From Roseococcus sp. SYP-B2431 (lineage in GTDB: Bacteria; Pseudomonadota; Alphaproteobacteria; Acetobacterales; Acetobacteraceae): a stretch of 64,000 nucleotides of DNA. Under the pieces are notes generated by a model, which ran no database searches, had not been told where the DNA came from, and saw nothing but the letters and a program-made list of their open reading frames with translations. Below are positions 24,856 through 35,043 of the stretch, piece by piece. The position numbers and the translations under genes are program-made. The DNA lies in the NCBI RefSeq assembly GCF_004336745.1, contig NZ_SJXD01000028.1:186001-250000 (forward strand), in the 5' to 3' direction. Positions within the stretch are counted from its first letter, which is position 1. Every line of letters begins with the position of its first letter.

Positions 24856-25979
24856 GCGCCCGGCTCGCCCGATCCGGAACGGCGCGGCGTCGAATGGCGC
24901 ATCGGGGGTTCGCGCAATGCGTGCCACGCGCAGAGCCCGGCCGCGAGCACGCCGGCCGCCAGCGCCTGATGCGCCGTGCCCAGGGCCGGCGGCACCACAT
25001 GCAGCAGCGTGACGATGCCGAGCACGTATTGCGCGGCCACCGTGCCGGCCATCACCAGCACCGCGCGGCGCGCGAAGCCGTCGGGCAGCCGGCGCCATGC
25101 GGCGATGGCGGCGCCGATCATGGCCAGCCCGGTCAGCGTGGCCAGCAGGCGGTGATTGAACTGCACGGCCGCGATATTGGCGGTGAAGTTGCGCCAGACG
25201 GGATCGAGCTGCAGATAGCCCTCCGGTACCAGCTGCCCGTCCATGAGCGGGAAGGTGTTGTAGGTGAAGCCCGCGCGGAGGCCGGCGACGAAGCCGCCCG
25301 CCAGCATGGTCAGGGCCGCGAGCCAGAAGGCCGCGAGCACCTGCCGGCGGACCTTTCCGGTGCCCGGCACGGCGACGGCCGGCCGGCCGCGCAGCAGGTC
25401 GAGCGCCGTCCAGACGATCGCGGCGAAGAGGACCAGCGCCAGCATGAGGTGCACGACGAGCCGGTAGGGCGAGACCGTCGTGCGGTCCGCGTCGAAGCCC
25501 GAGGCGACCATGAACCAGCCGATCGCGCCCTGCATGCCGCCCAGCAGGAAGAGCAGGCCGAGCCGCGGCATCAGCCCGCGCGGGATCGCGCCGCGCCACC
25601 AGAACCAGAGGAAAGGGAGCAGGTAGGCGAGGCCGATCACCCGGCCCCAGAAGCGGTGCGCCCATTCCAGCCAGAAGATCCGCTTGAAGCCCTCGATGCC
25701 GAAGCCCGCATTCACCAGTTCGTATTGGGGAATGGTGCGGTAGAGGTCGTAGAGGCGGCGCCATTCGGCCTCGGAAAGCGGCGGCAGCGTGCCGCCGAAG
25801 GGCGCCCATTCCATGATCGAGAGGCCGGAGCCGGTGAGGCGCGTGGCGCCGCCGAGCGCGATCATGAGCCAGATCGCCCCGGCGACGGCGAGCAGCCAGT
25901 AAGCCACCGCGCGCTGCTTGGTTCCCTCGCCCCGCGCGGCGGGCGGCAGGGCGGGTCGGCTGCGAGTGTCAAACGGCAT
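24852..25979 (-). CDS. ctaA: Heme A synthase (COX15/CtaA family)
   Basis: The 375-residue membrane protein has eight hydrophobic segments and the CtaA type-2 motifs: GGATRLTGSGLSIMEW, the heme-ligand histidines in EWAHRFWGR and VHLMLAL, QFNHRLLAT and AHQALA, plus MQGAIGWFMV. It oxidises the C8 methyl of heme O to a formyl group to give heme A for cytochrome c oxidase. It starts at ATG 25979, with CAGGA 3 bases before and a TATTATAAC box only about 10 bases upstream, so the message may have a very short leader. The downstream PAS kinase overlaps it by 4 bases, so the two are co-transcribed. Confidence 0.93.
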   Translation of the reverse strand: MPFDTRSRPALPPAARGEGTKQRAVAYWLLAVAGAIWLMIALGGATRLTGSGLSIMEWAPFGGTLPPLSEAEWRRLYDLYRTIPQYELVNAGFGIEGFKRIFWLEWAHRFWGRVIGLAYLLPFLWFWWRGAIPRGLMPRLGLLFLLGGMQGAIGWFMVASGFDADRTTVSPYRLVVHLMLALVLFAAIVWTALDLLRGRPAVAVPGTGKVRRQVLAAFWLAALTMLAGGFVAGLRAGFTYNTFPLMDGQLVPEGYLQLDPVWRNFTANIAAVQFNHRLLATLTGLAMIGAAIAAWRRLPDGFARRAVLVMAGTVAAQYVLGIVTLLHVVPPALGTAHQALAAGVLAAGLCAWHALREPPMRHSTPRRSGSGEPGA

Positions 25980-26087
25980 GGTCCTGTTATAATACCGATC
26001 TTTCCGCTTGGCAGCCCAAGGGAATTGCGCCTCCCCGCCGTTTCCGCCGGGCTTGTGGCGCCCGCGCCGCGCTGGTAACGCGCGGCG

Positions 26088-26822
26088 ATGTCCGCCGCAC
26101 CGCTGGTTTCGGTCGTCATTCCCGTGCGGAACGAGGCCCCGAACATCGCCCCGCTCGTCGCCGAGATCGAGACCGCGCTCGAGGGCGTGGCGCATGAGAT
26201 CGTCTATGTGGACGACGGCTCCACCGACGACACATCCCCTGTGCTGCGACGGATCGCGGCCGGCGGGACGCCGCTCCGCTGGCTGAGGCACCGGGTCAGC
26301 TGCGGGCAATCCGCCGCGATCGTCAGCGGCGTGAAGGCGGCGCGCGGGACCTGGATCGCGACGCTGGACGGCGACGGCCAGAACGATCCGGCCGACATTC
26401 CGAAGCTGCTGGCGCGCGCGGAGCGCGAGGGCGGCGAGGTCATGGTCGCGGGCCACCGGGTAAGCCGCAAGGACTCCTGGGTGAAGCGGCGCTCCTCGCG
26501 CATCGCGAATGCCATCCGCTCCCGCCTGCTGCGCGACGCCACGCCGGATACGGGCTGCGGGCTGAAGCTGTTTCCCCGCGCGCTCTTCCTCGGCCTTCCG
26601 CATTTCGACCACATGCACCGCTTCCTGCCCGCGCTCGCGCTGCGCGCCGGGGCGAAGGTCGTGAGCGAGCCGGTCAACCATCGCCCCCGCATGCGCGGGG
26701 CCTCCAACTACGGCACCTTCGACCGGCTGGCGGTCAGCCTGCTCGACCTGATCGGCGTGGCCTGGCTGCAGCGGCGGGGGAGGCGGCCGGACATCGAGCC
26801 GCCGGAGAGCGGGGCCCCGTGA
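26088..26822 (+). CDS. Family 2 glycosyltransferase, dolichol/undecaprenyl-phosphate sugar synthase type
   Basis: The 244-residue GT2 protein has VSVVIPVRNEAPNI, VDDGSTDDT, LDGDGQNDP (DxD-type metal site near residue 98) and a C-terminal NHRPRMRGASNYG segment typical of polyprenyl-phosphate mannose or glucose synthases. It lacks the two C-terminal membrane helices of GtrB, so it is the soluble DPM1-like type. It overlaps the next membrane-protein gene by 4 bases (GTGA). Likely role: charging a lipid carrier with a sugar for envelope glycans. The sugar is unknown. Confidence 0.87.
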   Translation: MSAAPLVSVVIPVRNEAPNIAPLVAEIETALEGVAHEIVYVDDGSTDDTSPVLRRIAAGGTPLRWLRHRVSCGQSAAIVSGVKAARGTWIATLDGDGQNDPADIPKLLARAEREGGEVMVAGHRVSRKDSWVKRRSSRIANAIRSRLLRDATPDTGCGLKLFPRALFLGLPHFDHMHRFLPALALRAGAKVVSEPVNHRPRMRGASNYGTFDRLAVSLLDLIGVAWLQRRGRRPDIEPPESGAP

Positions 26823-27505
26823 GGCCCGCCGCCCTCGGCCGTTTCCTGCTGATGGCGGGGGGCCTGGCCCTCGGCGGGCTGCTGCTGCGGCTCCTCGGCG
26901 CGGCCCCGGGCACGGAATGGGTGGATCTCTATATCCGCGACCAGGGCGCGCTGGGGGAGAGCCTCTTCGTTCTCATCGGCGCCGCGGCGCTGGCGGCCGG
27001 CCTGCCGCGGCAGGCGGTGGCCTTCCTCGGCGGCTATGCCTTCGGCACGGTCGTCGGCGTGGGACTGGCCCTGGCGGCGCAGGTCCTGGGCTGCGCGATC
27101 GCCTTCTTCTGGGCGGGCGCGGTGGGGCGCGGCTGGGCCGAACGGCGGCTGGACGGGCGCTTCGGGCCGCAGCTGCGGCCGATCGTGGCGCTTCTGCGCG
27201 AGAATCCCTTCGGCGCGACGCTGGCGCTGCGGCTCTTCCCGGTGGGCAACAACCTGGCGCTGAACCTCCTCGCGGGCATGTCGGGCATCCCGGCGGGGGC
27301 CTTCCTCGCGGCCTCGCTGCTCGGCTACGTGCCGCAGACGGTGGTCTTCGCCCTGCTCGGCAAGGGCGTGCGGGTGGACGGCCTGTGGCAGCTCGCGATG
27401 TCGGGCGTGCTGCTGGCCGCCAGCATCGGGCTCGGCGTCTGGCTGATGCGGCGCCACCGCGCGGGGCGCGCCGTGGGAGACCAGGCGAGCTTCAAGGGGC
27501 CTTAG
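26819..27505 (+). CDS. VTT-domain (TVP38/TMEM64, DedA-like) membrane protein
   Basis: The 228-residue protein has about six hydrophobic segments and a central VTT/SNARE-associated region (GGYAFGTVVGVGLALAAQVLGCAIAFFWAG, then RLFPVGNNLALNLLAGMSGIP and YVPQTVVFALLG). TVP38/DedA proteins are linked to lipid-carrier or phospholipid flipping. Its coupling (GTG start at 26819 overlapping the GT2 stop) suggests a joint task, for instance handling of the polyprenyl-phosphate sugar. Its C-terminus overlaps the convergent hydrolase gene by 14 bases. Confidence 0.82.
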   Translation: MRPAALGRFLLMAGGLALGGLLLRLLGAAPGTEWVDLYIRDQGALGESLFVLIGAAALAAGLPRQAVAFLGGYAFGTVVGVGLALAAQVLGCAIAFFWAGAVGRGWAERRLDGRFGPQLRPIVALLRENPFGATLALRLFPVGNNLALNLLAGMSGIPAGAFLAASLLGYVPQTVVFALLGKGVRVDGLWQLAMSGVLLAASIGLGVWLMRRHRAGRAVGDQASFKGP

Positions 27506-28541
27506 CGCCAGCCGCCAGGCCGAGCAGGAACTCCGAGACCGGCGCCGCCAACTTGGAGGCATCCTCGCGGAAGGCGAGATGGCCGAAGTCGCTTTCCAGC
27601 TCGAAATAGCGCGCGTCCACGCCGGCGGCCGCCAGCCTGCCCATGACCTCCGGCGCGAGCGTCGCCGGGAACACCCGGTCACTCGGACAGAGGCTGTAGA
27701 GCACCTTGGCCCGGATGCGCGGGAACAGCGGCTCCACGTCGAAATGCGACGCCGCCAGGCCGAGCCGGATGAAGGCATTGGCGTCGAAATGGCGGCCCAT
27801 CTCGGCGGCGGCGAGCAGCGCCGGCTCGCGCGCGGCGGGGTCGGGGATGCGGGCCTCCAGGACCTCCTTCAGACCATAGAGGCGCAGCGTCTCCGCCCAG
27901 AGCGAGACCATGGTCGCCTCCAGCCCGCCATGCTCGGCATAGCGGCCGCCATGCCAGTTGGGATCGCTCCAGAAGCGGAGGACGGAGCTTCCGACCTGCT
28001 CCAGCGCGCTCGGCGGCGTGCGCGGCGCGCCGACCACGGGGATGATGCCCGCCATGAAATCGGGGAACTCGACCGCCCATTGAAAGGCCAGGATGCCGCC
28101 GAAGGACGGCCCGGCCACCGCCACCAGCCGCGTCACGCCGAGGGAATCCAGCAGGGCGCGCTGGGCGCGCACCATGTCGCGTGTCGAGACCAGCGGGAAG
28201 TCGGGGCCATAAGGGCGGCCGGTGCGCGGATCGAGGCTGGTCGGCCCCGTCGAGCCCCAGCAGGAGCCGAGCATGTTGGACGCGACGACGAAGTGGCGGT
28301 CCGTGTCGATGGCCCGGCCCGGGCCGATCAGCCCGTCCCACCAGCCGTCGCCCGCCTCGCCGGCCGCATGCGCGCTGGAGGTGAAGCCGTGGGTGACGAG
28401 GATGGCGTTATCGCCGGAAGGCGCCAGCCTGCCCCAGCTCTCATAGGCCAGGACGGGCGCGGGCAGCACCGCCCCGCAATCCAGCGCCATGTCGGGCAGC
28501 AGGCAGAAGCGGCTGCCCGCCGGCGCGCGTGGGTCGGTCAC
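27492..28541 (-). CDS. MetX-like alpha/beta hydrolase (homoserine acetyltransferase family)
   Basis: The 349-residue protein has the MetX-type alpha/beta fold: LAYESWGRL, VTHGFTSSAHA, LGSCWGSTGPTSLDP and RTGRPYGPDFP are all MetX-like, but the nucleophile elbow is GPSFGG instead of GGSMGG and the end reads FGHLAF rather than GHDAF. It is shorter than true MetX (about 370-400). The window also holds metA, so this copy may acetylate something else or be a hydrolase. It starts at GTG 28541, overlapping the stop of the upstream binding-protein gene (GTGA), so the two are coupled. Confidence 0.78.
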   Translation of the reverse strand: MTDPRAPAGSRFCLLPDMALDCGAVLPAPVLAYESWGRLAPSGDNAILVTHGFTSSAHAAGEAGDGWWDGLIGPGRAIDTDRHFVVASNMLGSCWGSTGPTSLDPRTGRPYGPDFPLVSTRDMVRAQRALLDSLGVTRLVAVAGPSFGGILAFQWAVEFPDFMAGIIPVVGAPRTPPSALEQVGSSVLRFWSDPNWHGGRYAEHGGLEATMVSLWAETLRLYGLKEVLEARIPDPAAREPALLAAAEMGRHFDANAFIRLGLAASHFDVEPLFPRIRAKVLYSLCPSDRVFPATLAPEVMGRLAAAGVDARYFELESDFGHLAFREDASKLAAPVSEFLLGLAAGAKAP

Positions 28542-30094
28542 CGGCGCTCCAGGTCCCAGAAGACGGACATCTCCTTGACGCCGCGGCGGATGTTGTTCCG
28601 ATAGGCCGTCTGCACGAGGTACTGGCCGATCGGCACATAGGGCAGGTCCTGCAGGGCCTGGAGCTGGAGGCGCCGAGCCTGCTCCTGCTGCGCCGGGAGG
28701 TCCGGCGCGTCGAGCCAGGCAGCGCGCAGCGCCTCGACCCGCGGCAGGTCGGCCCAGCCGAAGGGGCCGCGATTTCCGCGCAGGAAGCCGTTCACCGCCG
28801 GGTCCAGGGTCTGCAGGCCGACGGCGCCGATGGCATAGACGTTCCAGCCGTCCTGCCGCATGCGGCGCTGGAACATGGTCGCCGCATCCATCTCCAGCGC
28901 GTCCACATTCATGCCGAGGCGGCGCAGCAGATCGGCCGCGACCATGTTCATGGCGGAGACGAAGCCGATGTCGCTCGCATTGATCAGCGTGACTTTCTCG
29001 CCGGCATAGCCTGCGGCCTGGAGGTCGCGCTTCGCCCTCTCCAGATCGCGCGGACTGCCCAGCGCGGCCAGGCCGGCCTCGCTCGCCAGCGGCGTGCCCG
29101 GGCAGAAGAAGCCGAGGCCCGTGCGCCAGAGCGTTGGGTCCTGCCCCATCACCGCGATGCAGAAATCCGTCTGGTCCACGGCGCCCAGCACGGCGCGGCG
29201 GATGGCCGGATTGTCGAAGGGCGGCAGGCGGTGGTTGAACTGGAGGAAGCCCACATAGCCGCTGCTCTCGCAGGGCTCGACGATCAGGTTCCGGTTGCGG
29301 CGGAGCGGCGCGATCAGGTCGGGCTGGATCTGGTCGTACCAGTCGATCTCGCCGGTCGCGAGCGCATTGGCCGCCGTGCTGGCATCGGGGATGATGCGAA
29401 GCTCCACGCGCTCCAGCGAGACACGCTTGGGCCCGGCGGTGAAGCTGGGCCCGCCGGAAGGACGCGGCACATAGCCTGCGAATTTTTCGTAGGAATAGTG
29501 CGATCCGCTGAGGCTTTCCCCCGGCAGATAGCGCAGCGGGCCCGAGCCCACGACCTCGCGGATTGGCTGGCCGGGCGGTCCCTGCAGCAGCCGCTCGGGC
29601 ATCATGACGGGGACGAAGCCGATCACCTTGGCCAGCGCGTCCGGCAGCCGCGGGAAGGGCCGCTTGAGGCGGAACTGGATCACCCGGTCCTCCGGGGCCG
29701 AGACCTCGTCCACCACGGCGTAGAGCGCCTGGCCGTAGGCGTCGATGCGCCCCCAGCGTGCGAGCGAGGCCACGCAGTCCCGGGCGCGGACGGGCTCGCC
29801 GTCATGGAAGCGCAGGCCCTCTCGCAGCGTCAGGCGCCAGAGCCTGCCGTCGTTCTCCGTGGCCGCGCCCTCGACCATCTGGGGCTGGGGCCGGAGCTGC
29901 GCGTCAAGGCCATATAAGGTGTCGTAGGCCATGTAGGCGTGGCCCCGCGTGACTAGCGAGGTGGTGGCGAGGGGGTCCAGCACCGCGAGATCCGCGAAGG
30001 GCACGAAGCGCAGCGGCCGGGCGCGCTGCGCGTGACCCAGGCGCGGCGCAGCGATCGCGGCGGCGGAGGTCGTGAGGAGATGACGGCGCTGCAT
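28538..30094 (-). CDS. Family 5 (peptide/nickel-type) ABC transporter substrate-binding protein
   Basis: The 518-residue protein has a Tat-like signal (MQRRHLLTTSAAAIAAPRLGHAQ; arginine-rich start rather than twin-arginine consensus) and SBP_bac_5 motifs: LDPLATTSLVTRGHAYMAYDTLYG, LREGLRFHDGEPVRARDCV, GSGPLRYL, LQFNHRLPPFDNPAIRRA. No permease or ATPase is adjacent. It is flanked by two alpha/beta hydrolases, at 27492-28541 (4-base overlap) and 30121-30924 (26-base gap). This suggests the ligand is an ester, amide or peptide that these enzymes process after uptake. That link is inference. Confidence 0.88.
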   Translation of the reverse strand: MQRRHLLTTSAAAIAAPRLGHAQRARPLRFVPFADLAVLDPLATTSLVTRGHAYMAYDTLYGLDAQLRPQPQMVEGAATENDGRLWRLTLREGLRFHDGEPVRARDCVASLARWGRIDAYGQALYAVVDEVSAPEDRVIQFRLKRPFPRLPDALAKVIGFVPVMMPERLLQGPPGQPIREVVGSGPLRYLPGESLSGSHYSYEKFAGYVPRPSGGPSFTAGPKRVSLERVELRIIPDASTAANALATGEIDWYDQIQPDLIAPLRRNRNLIVEPCESSGYVGFLQFNHRLPPFDNPAIRRAVLGAVDQTDFCIAVMGQDPTLWRTGLGFFCPGTPLASEAGLAALGSPRDLERAKRDLQAAGYAGEKVTLINASDIGFVSAMNMVAADLLRRLGMNVDALEMDAATMFQRRMRQDGWNVYAIGAVGLQTLDPAVNGFLRGNRGPFGWADLPRVEALRAAWLDAPDLPAQQEQARRLQLQALQDLPYVPIGQYLVQTAYRNNIRRGVKEMSVFWDLERR

Positions 30095-30120
30095 GGGCGG
30101 GCGTGTCCTGTCGAGGGGCT

Positions 30121-30924
30121 TCAGGCGGCGAGGAAGGCGCCGATCTCGGCCGAGGCTGCGGGCTCCTCCTCCAGCACCAGATGGCCGGCGCCCTCGTGGA
30201 CCGAGAGCCGCGCCTGCGGCAGCAAGCGGGCCCAGGCCTCGCCATGCGCCAGGGGACGGAGGCGGTCGCCGCTGCCCCAGACGAGCAGGGTCGGCGTGCG
30301 GATTCGGTGCAGCCAGCGCTCCAGCTTGGGATTGCCCGAAGGGTGGTCCCAGGTGATGCGCGCCGTCGCCTTGGTCTCGCGGTAGCGGAGCGTGAGGAAG
30401 GGCAGGTCGTGGCCCTCGGGCAGATAGGGCTTCAGCCGCTCCGGCCGCGCGGTGAGGTGGGCCATCACCTCGGACGGATGCAGCGAGAGCAGGTCGGTCG
30501 AGGGCGGGTCGCGCACCACCAGGCCCGACGGCGCGACCAGCACGAGCTTGTCCAGCCGCTCCTGCTGGACGAGGGCGATCTCGGCCGCCATCCAGCCGCC
30601 GAATGAATAGCCGACGAGCGACATCCGCCCGAGCTTCAGCGCATCGAAGAGGTCGAGGTAATGCAGCACGTAGTCCTGCATGGAATCGATGCGCGCATCA
30701 TCGGCCGATTCGCCGAAGCCCGGATGGTAGGGAACGATCACGCGATGCGTCTTCGTCCAGTCCCGCAGGTAGTCGAAGCCGGTGAAGGTGCCGCCGCCAT
30801 GCAGGAAGACGACCGGCTCGCCCGTGCCGCGGACATGGACGACCGTGCGGATGCCGTTGAGCTCGAGCTCGATGCGCTCGAAGCCCTCGAGGGTCGCCCT
30901 GCCGCGTTCAAGCGCTGACTGCAC
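30121..30924 (-). CDS. Alpha/beta hydrolase
   Basis: The 267-residue protein is a standard alpha/beta hydrolase: oxyanion HGGGTFTGFD, nucleophile elbow GYSFGG (Ser about 108), acid in WGSGDRL and His in GAGHLVLEE. It resembles meta-cleavage and ester hydrolases. It starts at GTG 30924 with GGGAGAG 6 bases upstream. It is the first gene of a three-gene minus-strand unit with the orphan binding protein and MetX-like protein. It is divergent from a luciferase-like oxidoreductase across 91 bases. Confidence 0.85.
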   Translation of the reverse strand: MQSALERGRATLEGFERIELELNGIRTVVHVRGTGEPVVFLHGGGTFTGFDYLRDWTKTHRVIVPYHPGFGESADDARIDSMQDYVLHYLDLFDALKLGRMSLVGYSFGGWMAAEIALVQQERLDKLVLVAPSGLVVRDPPSTDLLSLHPSEVMAHLTARPERLKPYLPEGHDLPFLTLRYRETKATARITWDHPSGNPKLERWLHRIRTPTLLVWGSGDRLRPLAHGEAWARLLPQARLSVHEGAGHLVLEEEPAASAEIGAFLAA

Positions 30925-30963
30925 GTCTCTCTCCCAACTGTCGCCATCGGCGCTGATTGCCCT

Positions 30964-30978
30964 TAGCCTTCGAGGCTA
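30964..30978. promoter_or_regulatory. 15-base palindrome in a divergent promoter region
   Basis: TAGCCT-TCG-AGGCTA lies midway in the 91-base gap between the divergent hydrolase and oxidoreductase genes. It is a candidate operator for shared control; no regulator gene is nearby. Confidence 0.35.
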
Positions 30979-31015
30979 GAACGCAATCGCTGCCAGTGCG
31001 AGAGGAGCAGACTCC

Positions 31016-32194
31016 ATGCCCATCCTGCCGAACACCGAGTTCTTCGCCTGGCACTTCATGCCTTATACGAAGTTGCCCGAGGACATCGACCAGCACGGCT
31101 CGCTCTGGGTGGACTTCTCCAACTCGCATTTCGATCCCGAGGAAGGCCACCGCCTCTACCAGCGCTACATCTCCGAGCTGGTGCTGGCAGAGAAGCTGGG
31201 CTTCGACGGGCTCTGCGTGAACGAGCATCACGCGACGCCCTACAGTCTGATGCCGGTGCCCTCAGTGATTGCCGCCGCGCTGATCCCGCAGACCAGCCGG
31301 GCGAAGATCTGCGTGATGGGCACGCCGCCGGGGCTGGATTATCCGCATCGCCTCGCCGCCTCCTACGCCATGCTGGATGTGATGTCCGGCGGGCGGCTGG
31401 AGGTCGCCTTCCCGCTCGGCACGCCCATGGAATACTGGGCCGGCGCCGTCAGCCCGGTGACCGCGCGCGAGCGCCAGCAGGAGGCACTGGACCTCATCAT
31501 CCGCGCCTGGACCGAGCCCGGCCCACTGCGGCACGAGGGGCAGTTCTACAACTACCGCTTCCTGAACGTCTGGCCGCGGCCGTTCCAGCAGCCGCACCCG
31601 CCGGTCTACCTGGTCGGCTCCGGCAGCCCGGAGACCATCGAGCTCGCGGCCCAGCGTGGCTTCGGCTACTCGTCCACTTTCAGCCCGATCAAGAGCCAGC
31701 TCGCCGCACAGGCGAGGCTCCGCGAGCGGGCCAAGGAGTACGGCCACACCATCCGCCCGGACCAGATCCCCATGGTCTGCATGGCCTATGTCGGCGAGAC
31801 GGACGAGCAGGCGATGGAGGAGATGCTTCCGCACGTGAAGTTCTTCTTCAACACGCTCACCCGCGCCGGCCGCTTCATCGACGCGCCGGGCTATCTCTCC
31901 GAGGAGCAGTTCGTCGCGCGCAACGGCAAGATGCTGCCCGACACCCACGGCAAGTTCGACTGGGACCAGATCCTGACGCAGTTCCGCGTGGTGGCCGGCA
32001 GCCCCAAGACCGTGGCCGACCGCGTCGAGGCCTGGGCCGAGGAGGCCGGCACCAGCCGCGTCATCTTCCAGGTCCATCGGGCGGATATGCCCCACTGGAA
32101 GGTCGTGAAGACCATCACGGCACTGGGCGAGCAGGTCATCCCGGAGCTGAAGCGCCGGCGCGACAAAGCGCCGGCGAGGATGGCGGCGGAGTAG
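31016..32194 (+). CDS. LLM-class flavin-dependent oxidoreductase
   Basis: The 392-residue protein has the bacterial luciferase-like barrel: LGFDGLCVNEHHATPYSLMPVPSVIAAALI is the usual family core (EHH), then GVSRERQ-like VTARERQQEALDLIIRAW and the PVYLVGSGSPETIELAAQRGFGY strand. Such enzymes use FMNH2 and oxygen (or F420) to oxygenate substrates. It has GAGAGGAG about 9 bases upstream of the ATG. Substrate unknown. The divergent hydrolase/binding-protein unit may belong to the same catabolic route (inference). Confidence 0.88.
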   Translation: MPILPNTEFFAWHFMPYTKLPEDIDQHGSLWVDFSNSHFDPEEGHRLYQRYISELVLAEKLGFDGLCVNEHHATPYSLMPVPSVIAAALIPQTSRAKICVMGTPPGLDYPHRLAASYAMLDVMSGGRLEVAFPLGTPMEYWAGAVSPVTARERQQEALDLIIRAWTEPGPLRHEGQFYNYRFLNVWPRPFQQPHPPVYLVGSGSPETIELAAQRGFGYSSTFSPIKSQLAAQARLRERAKEYGHTIRPDQIPMVCMAYVGETDEQAMEEMLPHVKFFFNTLTRAGRFIDAPGYLSEEQFVARNGKMLPDTHGKFDWDQILTQFRVVAGSPKTVADRVEAWAEEAGTSRVIFQVHRADMPHWKVVKTITALGEQVIPELKRRRDKAPARMAAE

Positions 32195-32214
32195 CCAGCC
32201 GGCACCTGGGAGCG

Positions 32215-32487
32215 TCAGTGCAGCCGGAACACTCCGTTCGAGTAGCGCAGCTCCGCCGGCTTGATCAGCGCCTCGCTGGCGACGCGGACGGAGTGCAGGG
32301 GGCCGTCGATCTCGCGGCGCCAGAAGTCCAGGAAGCGGGTGAGCTCCGGGAATTCCGGCGCCAGGTCGTGCTTTTGCCAGAGGAAGGTCTGCAGCACGGC
32401 CGGGTGGTCGGGCATGTGGTAGAGGATCTCGGCGGTCATCAGCCGCCAGTCGGGCTGTCGCACCATGGGCACCAGAACGTCGAGCAT
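32215..32487 (-). CDS. usg: Usg-family protein
   Basis: From ATG 32487 (GGAGGAG about 10 bases upstream) the product is 90 residues. TTAEILYRMPDHP-like LMTAEILYHMPDHPAVLQTF, FLDFWRREIDGPLHSVRVA and the C-terminal RLH closely fit the Usg family known from alphaproteobacterial tryptophan-operon neighbourhoods; its function is unknown. The longer frame to 32574 starts in the groESL promoter region and is not credible. No trp genes are in the window. It runs towards the convergent oxidoreductase with a 20-base gap. Confidence 0.85.
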   Translation of the reverse strand: MLDVLVPMVRQPDWRLMTAEILYHMPDHPAVLQTFLWQKHDLAPEFPELTRFLDFWRREIDGPLHSVRVASEALIKPAELRYSNGVFRLH

Positions 32488-32618
32488 GGGCGCTGGACTC
32501 CTCCGACGATGATCTCCCTTGGGCCGGCTTGCCTGCCGGCGCCCGCGGGCCTCTCTGTGAAGGCAGCGTGACATGACTTCGTTGCGCGTCGCGACAAATT
32601 TCGTTTGATTTCAGCAGA

Positions 32619-32645
32619 TTGGCACTCCGAGCCTTAGAGTGCTGC
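32619..32645. promoter_or_regulatory. CIRCE element 1 (HrcA site)
   Basis: TTGGCACTC-N9-GAGTGCTGC matches the CIRCE consensus (TTAGCACTC-N9-GAGTGCTAA) at 15 of 18 arm positions with the exact 9-base spacer. It lies upstream of the -35 hexamer. HrcA is not encoded in the window. Confidence 0.85.
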
Positions 32646-32653
32646 CATTTGCC

Positions 32654-32682
32654 TTGACTCGCCCGAGGGCCCGGCCTAGATC
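32654..32682 (+). promoter_or_regulatory. groESL promoter, sigma32- and sigma70-like
   Basis: TTGACT (32654-32659) and TAGATC (32677-32682) are 17 bases apart. Extended, CCTTGAC and CCTAGAT also resemble the alphaproteobacterial RpoH consensus (CTTGA and CCTAT-T). The -10 box abuts the second CIRCE, so HrcA could block both holoenzymes. Confidence 0.7.
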
Positions 32683-32683
32683 G

Positions 32684-32710
32684 CTGGCACTCCCTGCAGG
32701 TGAGTGCCAG
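32684..32710. promoter_or_regulatory. CIRCE element 2 (HrcA site)
   Basis: CTGGCACTC-N9-GAGTGCCAG is a perfect inverted repeat with CIRCE spacing; core GCACTC/GAGTGC is intact. It lies just after the -10 box, in the classical repressing position at the transcription start. With element 1 it gives two HrcA sites 65 bases apart centre to centre. Confidence 0.85.
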
Positions 32711-32766
32711 CAGGCGCCACCCGGGGAGCTTCCCATCGCCTGATCTTTTCAGGAGGAAAGAGCCCC

Positions 32767-33081
32767 ATGAAGTTCCGTCCCTTGCACGACCGCGTCCTCG
32801 TCCGCCGCATCACGGCCGAAGAGAAGACCGCGGGCGGCATCATCATCCCCGACACCGCCAAGGAGAAGCCGCAGGAAGGCGAAGTGCTCGCCGTCGGCAA
32901 TGGCACCGTCAGCGAGGAGGGCACCGTCCGCCCGCTCGACGTCAAGGCTGGCGACCGCATCCTGTTCGGCAAGTGGTCCGGCACGGAGGTCAAGATCGAC
33001 GGCGAAGAGCTGCTGATCATGAAGGAATCCGATGTCATGGGCATCATCGAAGGGTCGGCCGAGGCCAAGAAGGCCGCCTGA
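32767..33081 (+). CDS. groES: Co-chaperonin GroES
   Basis: The 104-residue protein is a complete Gro[14 protein letters not shown], mobile loop [55 protein letters not shown]. It caps GroEL to enclose folding substrates. GGAGGAAAG precedes the ATG at 32767. It is the first gene of groESL, controlled by two CIRCE sites and a heat-shock promoter. Confidence 0.97.
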   Translation: MKFRPLHDRVLVRRITAEEKTAGGIIIPDTAKEKPQEGEVLAVGNGTVSEEGTVRPLDVKAGDRILFGKWSGTEVKIDGEELLIMKESDVMGIIEGSAEAKKAA

Positions 33082-33119
33082 TCAGGCGCCTACAGGCTCC
33101 CGTTCCAACAACATATTGA

Positions 33120-34775
<1,656 letters not shown>

Positions 34776-34806
34776 GTCCGGGTCTCCAGAACCTGCACCG
34801 AATGGG

Positions 34807-34837
34807 AAGGCGGCCCTCGCGGGCCGCCTTTCTTTTT
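34807..34837 (+). terminator. groESL terminator
   Basis: AAGGCGGCCC pairs with GGGCCGCCTT around TCGC (34807-34830), followed by TCTTTTT. A strong rho-independent terminator. Confidence 0.93.
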
Positions 34838-35043
34838 GCGCCGCTGCCCGCCGATGCTAGGCTCGCGCAGCGGCGGACTAACATAGGTGTTTGACTTGCC
34901 GGCAGCGTTCTGCGCTTCCTGAAGGCGCCTTCCTTGCCGTGCCGACCCCAGACGTTCTCCCAAGAGCTGGACGCACCGTTTGTCCGGCCGGAGGAGGCGT
35001 TTCGCGTCGGAACTCTCCGCACGCATTGATCAGGAGACAGCGG

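Noticed and set aside
20299-24969. A 1556-codon plus-strand open frame opposite the PAS kinase
   Set aside because: It is rich in Arg, His and Gly with no domain motifs and mirrors the repeats of the minus-strand kinase, which has clear PAS, HisKA and HATPase motifs. Typical shadow frame in GC-rich DNA.
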